Positions 1-5,662 of a stretch of DNA of 7,291 bases are shown here, in pieces. Position 1 is the first letter of the stretch. The number at the start of each line of letters is the position of its first letter. The notes under the pieces were generated by a model that was not told the origin of the DNA, searched no databases, and saw nothing but the letters and a program-made list of their open reading frames with translations. The stretch lies in the NCBI GenBank assembly GCA_042217615.1, contig JBDGSI010000003.1:1-7291 (forward strand). The letters are read 5' to 3'. Origin of the DNA: JBDGSM01 sp042217615 (GTDB taxonomy: Archaea; Nanohalarchaeota; Nanosalinia; Nanosalinales; Nanosalinaceae). The position numbers and the translations under genes were made by a program.

Positions 1-1220
1 AGCTCCTGGTAGAGGCTTTCCTGGATGTCTTCGAGGACTTCTTCTGCTTCTTCAATGAATTCTCCCCTGTCACGGCCCATCTCTTTTTCCCCATTATCTC
101 TTCTGACTGTGGTGACGGTGTCGTCTTCCATTTCGTTAGGTCCGACTTCGACTCTGAGAGGCACTCCTTTCAACTCCCATTCGTTGAACTTGTATCCTGG
201 AGTTCTGTGCTCGCGGTCGTCAAGTTTTACCCGGATGTCTTTCTGGCATGCGCATCCGCCGCTGTGGGCGATCTGCTGCTTGACTTCTTCCGCGTATTCC
301 ATGACTTCTTCCTTGTTGTCCTCCTGGAAGATAGGTACGACGACCACTTGATGCGGGGCAACGGAAGGAGGCAATCTAAGGCCGTCATCGTCACCGTGAG
401 CCATTATCAAGGCGCCGATCGTCCTCGTAGAGAGGCCCCAGGACGTCGTCCACGCAGTCCGAGACTCAGAGTCCTCATCCTCGAACTCTATCTCGAAGGC
501 CTCGGCGAAGTGCTGACCTAACTGGTGTGAAGTACCTGACTGGATGCTCTTTCCGTCCGGCATCAATGTCTCGATCGTTGTAGTATATTTTGCGCCGGGG
601 AACTTGTCGTGCTCCGGCTTGTAACCAAGAATACTCGGGATAGCAAGATGTTCTTCGATCACTTCCTGGTACTGCTCCAGTCTCAGCATCGTTTCCTCGT
701 CCGCGTCTTCTTCTGTCGCGTGTGCTGTGTGGCCTTCCTGCCAGAGGAATTCACGGGTACGCAGGAAAGGCCGTGTATCGGTTGCCTCCCAGCGAACAAC
801 GTTCGCCCACTGGTTAACCCTGAACGGAAGGTCTCGATGGGAACGAATCTCATCGCTCATGTACGGCGCGATAATTGACTCGGAGGTAGGCCTTACAGCG
901 ACTTTCTCCTCCAGTTCTTTGTCGCCGCCGTGCGTCACCCATGCAACCTCAGGATCAAATCCTTCGACAATATCCTCCTCTTTTTCCAGCTGGCTTTTCC
1001 GGATGAACAACGGGAAGTACGCGTTTTCAACGCCTGTACTTTCTATCTTCTCGTCGAAGTTTTCCTTGATGCTTTCCCAGAGCTTCATACCGTAAGGTTT
1101 GATTATCATGCAGCCTTTGACTTCGGCGTATTTTGCCAGTTCTGCTTTTTTGACTACCTGCGTATACCATTCGCTTGGTTTCTTGTCTTTTCTTGCCGTG
1201 ATGCCGAGTTCCTGGCTCAT
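1..1220 (-). CDS. proS: Prolyl-tRNA synthetase, archaeal/eukaryotic type (partial, C-terminus outside window)
   Basis: This cytoplasmic class II synthetase charges tRNA-Pro with proline. I translated the minus strand by hand from ATG 1220 and found 406 uninterrupted codons running off the left edge. The N-terminus begins MSQELGITARKDKKPSEWY. The family signatures are present in order: GVENAYFPLFIRKSQLEKE (about 62-80), RPTSE at 110-114, motif 2 as RTREFLWQEGHTAH at 154-167, the proline-site block SGTSHQLGQHF near 228-238, and motif 3 as GALIMAHGDDDGLRLPP at 269-285 with its Arg at 282. The anticodon-binding domain starts near 288 and holds DDREHRTPGYKF at 334-345. Family members are about 480 aa, so roughly 75 residues of the C-terminal domain are missing. 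The start is supported by a GAGGT site 12 nt upstream and by the usual family N-terminus. It is transcribed divergently from moxR. All catalytic motifs look intact. Confidence 0.97.
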   Translation of the reverse strand, partial: MSQELGITARKDKKPSEWYTQVVKKAELAKYAEVKGCMIIKPYGMKLWESIKENFDEKIESTGVENAYFPLFIRKSQLEKEEDIVEGFDPEVAWVTHGGDKELEEKVAVRPTSESIIAPYMSDEIRSHRDLPFRVNQWANVVRWEATDTRPFLRTREFLWQEGHTAHATEEDADEETMLRLEQYQEVIEEHLAIPSILGYKPEHDKFPGAKYTTTIETLMPDGKSIQSGTSHQLGQHFAEAFEIEFEDEDSESRTAWTTSWGLSTRTIGALIMAHGDDDGLRLPPSVAPHQVVVVPIFQEDNKEEVMEYAEEVKQQIAHSGGCACQKDIRVKLDDREHRTPGYKFNEWELKGVPLRVEVGPNEMEDDTVTTVRRDNGEKEMGRDRGEFIEEAEEVLEDIQESLYQE

Positions 1221-1336
1221 TGTGTTTTTGTTACCTCGTGGGTTTTTGTTCGGTCTGCAAGTTATTTGAATGTTTGAGTATTTTCTGGTTTTTTCTTCCG
1301 GAATGTTCTTTAATGTGGGCGAGTCTTGTTTGGGAT
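1221..1336. promoter_or_regulatory. Divergent promoter region between proS and moxR
   Basis: This non-coding stretch separates two divergent genes, so it should hold both promoters. The plus strand is T-rich, with T runs at 1225-1229, 1243-1247 and 1290-1295. For proS (minus), TTCAAATAAC at 1270-1261 is a TATA-like candidate about 45 nt upstream of the ATG. For moxR (plus), a TATA-like TTTAATG at 1310-1316 lies about 25 nt before ATG 1337, which would give a leaderless transcript. A weaker GTATTTT at 1277-1283 would suit the alternative ATG at 1313. These are visual matches only and no start site has been mapped. Confidence 0.45.
1233..1237 (-). promoter_or_regulatory. Shine-Dalgarno site of the archaeal-type proS
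   Basis: GAGGT lies on the minus strand 12 nt upstream of ATG 1220. The spacing is slightly long, but it is the only purine-rich match near this start and supports the chosen start codon. Confidence 0.45.
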
Positions 1337-2284
1337 ATGGATGTTTCTGGTGCTTCTGAGGATTGTGGAAAGGTTTTGAAATCTGTTGAGGGTGCTGTTA
1401 TTGCGGATGATGAGTTTCTTGAGACTGTTTTGATGGGTTTGGCGGCTAAAGGCCATGTTTTGGTGGAGGATGTTCCTGGTACTGGTAAGACTTTAACTGC
1501 CCGAAGCTTTGCTCGTTCGATGGGTTTGAGTTTTAACCGTATCCAGTTTACGCCGGATCTTCTGCCCTCTGATATTACAGGAAGTCATGTGTATAATGAT
1601 GAGAAGTCGGAGTTCGAGTTTAAGGAAGGCCCTATCTTCTCAAATATTGTGTTAGCAGATGAGATTAACCGTGCGCCTCCGAAGACTCAGGCGGCTCTGC
1701 TTGAGGCCATGGGTGAGAAACAGGTAACTATTGATGATGAGACACGTGAATTGCCGGAACCTTTCTTCGTAATCGCCACTCAGAATCCTGTGGAGCAGGA
1801 AGGAACCTTTACTCTTCCAGAGGCACAGAGAGACCGTTTCATGGTTAAGACAAAGATGGGTTATCCAAGCAGGTCAGGAGAACGTGAAATACTTGACCGG
1901 AGAGCGGATAGAACCTCTCAGATGCCTGAGGCCTCACAGGTTGTGGATGGAGAAACTGTTAGAGATATACAGGCCTCTGTAGAGAAGGTGGAGGTTGATG
2001 AAAAAGTAAGAGATTACATTGTGGATATCTGCAGAGGTACACGTATGGATGAGAGGGTGCAGGTAGGCGTCTCCCCACGTGGAATCCAGAGGCTTTTCGA
2101 GGCCTCAAAGGCCCGTGCAGTCATCAATGGCAGGAGCTTTGTAGCTCCTAACGATGTTAAATCAATTGCAGAAGTCGTGCTTCACCACAGACTTGTCTTA
2201 ACACCTGAAGCAGAGGTAGAAGACGTTGAGAAAAAAGAAATAATTCAGGAAGTTCTCAGACACGCTGACGTACCGGACATCTAA
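1337..2284 (+). CDS. MoxR-family AAA+ ATPase
   Basis: This 315-aa cytosolic AAA+ ATPase is of the MoxR type, which acts as a hexameric chaperone-like motor usually paired with DUF58 or other VWA proteins. Visible motifs are Walker A VPGTGKT (46-52), Walker B IVLADEINRAPPKTQ (104-118), sensor 1 FFVIATQNPVEQEGTFTLPE (143-162), the arginine-finger region AQRDRF (163-168) and sensor 2 GVSPRGIQRL (244-253). The C-terminal helical lid includes APNDVKSIAEVVLHHRL. Length is typical. I chose ATG 1337 because homology-like sequence begins there; ATG 1313 is possible, and an upstream TTG at 1220 would add an unlikely Cys/Phe-rich leader. No clear ribosome site precedes it, which fits a leaderless mRNA. 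The common Gly-Gln pair of the N-terminal VIVGQ motif is replaced by VIADD (21-25). Its stop overlaps the stop of the convergent membrane-protein gene. It is presumably the motor partner of the DUF58 protein encoded at 3828-5120. Confidence 0.95.
   Translation: MDVSGASEDCGKVLKSVEGAVIADDEFLETVLMGLAAKGHVLVEDVPGTGKTLTARSFARSMGLSFNRIQFTPDLLPSDITGSHVYNDEKSEFEFKEGPIFSNIVLADEINRAPPKTQAALLEAMGEKQVTIDDETRELPEPFFVIATQNPVEQEGTFTLPEAQRDRFMVKTKMGYPSRSGEREILDRRADRTSQMPEASQVVDGETVRDIQASVEKVEVDEKVRDYIVDICRGTRMDERVQVGVSPRGIQRLFEASKARAVINGRSFVAPNDVKSIAEVVLHHRLVLTPEAEVEDVEKKEIIQEVLRHADVPDI
2231..2240 (-). terminator. Candidate T-run terminator of the DUF58 operon, inside the moxR 3' end
   Basis: On the minus strand TTTCTTTTTT occurs about 40 nt downstream of the TAG stop at 2283-2281. 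Archaeal RNA polymerase can terminate at T runs without a hairpin. The run also encodes the Glu-Lys-Lys-Glu segment of MoxR, so it may be only coding sequence. Confidence 0.3.
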
Positions 2285-3831
2285 ACATACTCTTTAAGAG
2301 AGAAAGCCAGCAGCAGAGAGCCTAAAGCCGCTAAAACAGTGAATGCAGCAGTAAATGAGTGTCCAGGAAGTTTTAAAATACCTTTCTCAAATATAAACAG
2401 TGCTGTCCGCACCAAAACTACTGTAATCAGGCCTGCAGTTATCCTGGAAGCTACTTGAACCAGTTCTGACCTGAAAGAAGATCCCTTCCTCCCTATCTCT
2501 CTTCCAAGCACTGCACTCCTCTTACCGATCTCCCAGACAGTTAAAGCAGCTGCAACACCAAGCAAAAGCAGTGTAGGATCTGGTTTATAGAGATGTGTGC
2601 CGACAGAGGAGAGAAAGACTCCTAGAGATGCCAGCAGCACCCCTTCAAGGCCTTTAGGGATGAAACCTGTGGCTTTCAAGGTCTTAACCAGGGATTTAAA
2701 TGAGACAGTTACTGCGGTGGCGGCAGCCATTCCTGCTATAATCAGGGCGGGCATGCCTACTGCGTCAGTTAACGGTGTTAAACCAGTCTGGATAAAGGAG
2801 GGTAGTCGTCCAACCATTCCCTGAGCTACAGGTGCTAAAAAGATCCCTCCAAAGTATGCGGCGGCTGCAAACAATGTATAAGGTATAAAACGAGTCACTG
2901 TCCTGCTATCACTGGCAACCAGCTTCAAGGCCTTAACCAGCAAAACCGAGGTTAGAGAGACAGCTGTAGCGGATAAAAGCAAGATTCTTATAGAAGGACT
3001 GGAAAAAGCCGTGAAAGGCCTTAAGTATTTTACAGATGTGAACGGGGCTGCAGAAGTTGCTATAGCGGGTAGAGGAAGTATTATCCATTTGAATCCTGTT
3101 TCTATCTTGCCAAGTTTTCTGTAATGCTCCATGTATTTTCTGGGAACTGTCTCCTTCATAGGAAGGTTTATCCAGGCTCTTTTACCCGCAAGGTATGTTG
3201 AAATAAGCAGGATTCCAGCTGCTATTCCTGAAACTTGGCCTTGGTAGCTTAAGCCTGTTTGAACCAGAGAAATAATCTCTTGAAGCGGTACCTTGTTAAT
3301 TATTGCAGAGCCGAAAGCTGTGAAAGCTGCTACTGCGGCAAGCACTGCGTTAAAGTATATATCCTGTTTTCTAGTACCTACTTTCTTCTCTCCTTCAACT
3401 CTGTCCCAGTAAATCAATGCAGCACCCATTACTGTGATGAAGGAAGCTGTAAGGACTAGGGAGTATCCTGACAGAGAGAAGATTCTTTCCCATAAGGCCT
3501 TTAACAGTTGTTCAATGCTGGAAACGTTTTCAACTGTCTCCATTATTTTCTGAAATGATTCTACTGCAAACAGTGAGGAAGCTGCAAGGATTGCAGTACC
3601 TGAAAGCAGGGTTAGAACTCCTGAAGCAGGTTTGGACAGTGTTTTGAACTTTTCAATCGATGCAGCTTTGATTGATGCTGCCAGCAAAAGGCCTCCTGCT
3701 GAAGCAATCAGTAATGGCAGTTGAAGGTCTATATAGTTGGTTATTACAGCTGTAAGGCCTATTGAAAGTGTTATTGCTGCGGCTGCTCCTGTTCTGGAGG
3801 TGTTCCAGTTGGTTTCTTTGATCTGTGTCAT
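2281..3831 (-). CDS. Polytopic membrane protein of the MoxR/DUF58 locus (about 14 TM helices; possibly DUF7519-like)
   Basis: This 516-aa hydrophobic protein is the last gene of the operon. I count about 14 membrane segments, near 15-32, 37-55, 70-90, 122-142, 160-179, 199-216, 247-264, 281-300, 315-336, 358-378, 394-411, 418-434, 463-482 and 493-512. Loops carry Lys/Arg clusters, for example 228-248 and 436-454, which should be cytoplasmic. A segment GREIGRKGSSFRSELVQVA (443-461) precedes the last two helices. I see no catalytic motif and no transglutaminase domain. Its start ATG overlaps the DUF58 stop as ATGA, with GGAGG 9 nt upstream, so translation is probably coupled. Position and size resemble the large membrane protein next to DUF58 in haloarchaeal loci (called DUF7519, from memory), and I cannot confirm homology. 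It is likely the membrane platform of the complex. Function unknown. Confidence 0.88.
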   Translation of the reverse strand: MTQIKETNWNTSRTGAAAAITLSIGLTAVITNYIDLQLPLLIASAGGLLLAASIKAASIEKFKTLSKPASGVLTLLSGTAILAASSLFAVESFQKIMETVENVSSIEQLLKALWERIFSLSGYSLVLTASFITVMGAALIYWDRVEGEKKVGTRKQDIYFNAVLAAVAAFTAFGSAIINKVPLQEIISLVQTGLSYQGQVSGIAAGILLISTYLAGKRAWINLPMKETVPRKYMEHYRKLGKIETGFKWIILPLPAIATSAAPFTSVKYLRPFTAFSSPSIRILLLSATAVSLTSVLLVKALKLVASDSRTVTRFIPYTLFAAAAYFGGIFLAPVAQGMVGRLPSFIQTGLTPLTDAVGMPALIIAGMAAATAVTVSFKSLVKTLKATGFIPKGLEGVLLASLGVFLSSVGTHLYKPDPTLLLLGVAAALTVWEIGKRSAVLGREIGRKGSSFRSELVQVASRITAGLITVVLVRTALFIFEKGILKLPGHSFTAAFTVLAALGSLLLAFSLKEYV

Positions 3832-5120
3832 CCTATGTCGCCTCCGTATATTCTTCTAAGTGCTTTGGATACCTGGATTGACATCGGCTGTTTGATGTTC
3901 CAGTTGATGACAGGGGCATGTTTCCTCACCTGTTTCATCCTTATTTCTCTTTTAACCTTCTCCAGTCTTGAGGCATGATTGTCTCCATAGGTCACGTCAG
4001 GGCTTACAACAATTGAAGGGAAGCCATGGGACTCCAGGGTTTTGACAACTGACTGGATCTCATCGTCCAGAAGCGGTGAGAAAAAGATTACCTGCGAGTT
4101 AGGAGGCAGGACTTTGTAGAGACTGGTTTCAAGGCCTTCACCTTTATTCTTCTCTCCTTTCCCGATTTTCTTGAAGACTGTTTGAATCTTGCTCCGGGTC
4201 TTTGAACCTCTCCCTGGTTTAACATAGGGTATCAGCGATGACTCTGTAACCTCTATATAGTCTTCAGGGTTTTCACCGATCACTCCGGCACCTATTTTAT
4301 GCCTTGACTTCAGTAAAGCAGTAAACATTCTTTCAGCAGCGTAACCAGACAGATCAACGGCAGAAGGATGGCCTTTCCCAGCTTTCACGTCAGAAACCTT
4401 TCTAGCATCCACTACAAGCACAATCCTCCCGCTTCTCTCCTCTCTAAAGTTTTTAGTAGCCAGCTCCCCTGTCTTCGCCAGGTGACGCCACTCAACCCGG
4501 GAAAGAGGATCGCTTCCCTTGTAATCTCTGAGAGAATGGAACTCAAGGCCTTCACCAGAATCACTGGTTACTATACTGCCAACCTGCTCCTCGGTTTTAT
4601 CTCTCAGAACAACCTGCTCCAAACCGGTTTTGCACTCAAGAAGATCATCGCCGGAAACATCTATCCCTTCTTCAAAGGCCTCACTTCCCCTACTCCGGAA
4701 AACCGCTTTTACACTGCTGAAAACATATCTTCCGCGCCGTGCAACCACTTTATAACTGAAAGAGGCTGAGGAACCGGGAGCAACAGCAACAGAAGCCCTG
4801 GGAGAACCATCAACAACTTTAAGGCCTTCAGGGACGGAATCAATTAAACGAAGATCTGTCAAAGTCTTCTTACCCGTGTTCCTAACTTTTACAGTGACTT
4901 CAACTTCCTCGCCCGGGCTTGGAGCCTCATTCTCTATATTTCTCTCTAAAGAAAGGCTTTCGGAGTCAGGCTTTCTGTACAGTGAGCTTGCAAGTATGTA
5001 AAGCGCGGGGATAGCTGCTGCAACGTAGAATGCAGTTGAACCGGTTAAAAGCCCTAGGAAAGCAAGTATTACTGTGAAAGGAGTTGCAATCTCGTACCGC
5101 CCGTACTCTCTTGACTCCAT
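3828..5120 (-). CDS. DUF58 domain protein (membrane-anchored, degenerate VWA-like domain)
   Basis: This 430-aa protein begins with two membrane helices (about 12-28 and 30-48). Next comes a beta-rich CARDB/DUF11-like domain (about 55-135, with SPGEEVEVTVKVRNTGKKTL at 68-87), then the DUF58 signature in a VWA-like fold: LEFHSLRDYKGSDPLSRVEW (192-211) followed by AKTGELATKNFREERSGR (215-232). This is the standard layout of archaeal DUF58 proteins, which pair with MoxR ATPases. After the signature, the strand VLVVDARKVSD (234-244) sits where a VWA metal site DxSxS would be. Asp238 is kept but the two serines are replaced by Arg240 and Val242. The start ATG lies 2 nt after the upstream gene's stop, with GGAGG 10 nt before it. 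It is probably the partner or substrate adaptor of MoxR at the membrane. The DUF58 call is secure; the cellular role is not established. Confidence 0.95.
   Translation of the reverse strand: MESREYGRYEIATPFTVILAFLGLLTGSTAFYVAAAIPALYILASSLYRKPDSESLSLERNIENEAPSPGEEVEVTVKVRNTGKKTLTDLRLIDSVPEGLKVVDGSPRASVAVAPGSSASFSYKVVARRGRYVFSSVKAVFRSRGSEAFEEGIDVSGDDLLECKTGLEQVVLRDKTEEQVGSIVTSDSGEGLEFHSLRDYKGSDPLSRVEWRHLAKTGELATKNFREERSGRIVLVVDARKVSDVKAGKGHPSAVDLSGYAAERMFTALLKSRHKIGAGVIGENPEDYIEVTESSLIPYVKPGRGSKTRSKIQTVFKKIGKGEKNKGEGLETSLYKVLPPNSQVIFFSPLLDDEIQSVVKTLESHGFPSIVVSPDVTYGDNHASRLEKVKREIRMKQVRKHAPVINWNIKQPMSIQVSKALRRIYGGDIG
3841..3845 (-). promoter_or_regulatory. Shine-Dalgarno site of the 516-aa membrane protein gene
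   Basis: GGAGG lies 9 nt upstream of ATG 3831, within the last codons of the DUF58 gene. Together with the ATGA stop/start overlap it fixes the start and points to translational coupling. Confidence 0.75.
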
Positions 5121-5122
5121 AT

Positions 5123-5662
5123 TCAGCTAGCCTCCGCGTAAACTTCTTCAATAGCTTCAACGGTTTTACTTATGCGGCGGTCCATGGTTCCTGAGTCTTC
5201 AAGCCACTCTCTAAGCCGTTCAAGGATAGGATAGCTTAAATCTGTTTCAACAAAGGCAGCCGCCACTTTATCATTTGTCCAGGAACCTTCAGAAATAGCT
5301 TCAAAGGCCTCCTCCTCAGAAAAACCTTTCTCACCTATCAAAACCATTTCAACAGCCGACCTGAACTTTTCACGGTTTACATGGTTTTCAAAAGCCATTT
5401 CCAAGCTATCAGACTCCTCCTGAACTAGCTCAGGATGCCTGTCAAAACGCAGGAAAAGCTCTTCAGGCCTGACAGTACTCTCACGCAACGAAAACAAACC
5501 ATACAGACCCATAACTCCTAAAACCAAATATAAAACAACCTCTCTGCTTAGAAAAGCAGTAACCTCTGATTCAGGAATTAGGCCTGGCTTCAAAGCTACA
5601 AATCCTGCTGAAACCACGGCCAACAATCCCAGCATTGATGAAAGTTTTCTCACTTTACTCAT
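5123..5662 (-). CDS. Small two-helix membrane protein of the DUF58 operon (possibly DUF7269-like)
   Basis: This 179-aa protein has two predicted membrane helices (about 8-24 and 42-58) and a soluble, charged, mostly helical tail of about 120 residues. The tail contains a segment with FRSAVEMVLIGEKGFSEEEA (100-119) and EGSWTNDKVAAAFVETDLSY (125-144), then a helical end. The helix spacing and the SWTNDKVAAAF motif resemble the small protein found between the DUF4129 and DUF58 genes in haloarchaea (DUF7269, recalled from memory and not checked). Its start overlaps the stop of the upstream gene by 8 nt and has a strong GGAGGTG site. The DUF58 start follows its stop after 2 nt. It is probably a small subunit linking the DUF4129-like protein and DUF58. 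No enzymatic residues are recognised. Confidence 0.87.
   Translation of the reverse strand: MSKVRKLSSMLGLLAVVSAGFVALKPGLIPESEVTAFLSREVVLYLVLGVMGLYGLFSLRESTVRPEELFLRFDRHPELVQEESDSLEMAFENHVNREKFRSAVEMVLIGEKGFSEEEAFEAISEGSWTNDKVAAAFVETDLSYPILERLREWLEDSGTMDRRISKTVEAIEEVYAEAS
5131..5135 (-). promoter_or_regulatory. Shine-Dalgarno site of the DUF58 gene
   Basis: GGAGG lies 10 nt upstream of ATG 5120, inside the 3' end of the preceding gene. It supports this start within the operon. Confidence 0.7.

Noticed and set aside
25..1277. Several overlapping plus-strand open frames
   Set aside because: The minus strand encodes ProRS continuously with all class II motifs here, so these frames are antisense artefacts.
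1220..1336. N-terminal extension of MoxR from TTG 1220
   Set aside because: The added residues are Cys/Phe-rich, unlike any MoxR N-terminus, and would overlap the proS start. ATG 1337 fits the family better.
4131..4556. A 14-bp direct repeat TCAAGGCCTTCACC near 4131 and 4544
   Set aside because: Both copies encode Gly-Glu-Gly-Leu-Glu around the common AGGCCT motif, so the repeat is explained by the motif and the shared peptide.
4368..4769. Plus-strand open frame of 133 codons
   Set aside because: It is fully antisense to the DUF58 core, whose signature motifs make the minus-strand reading certain.
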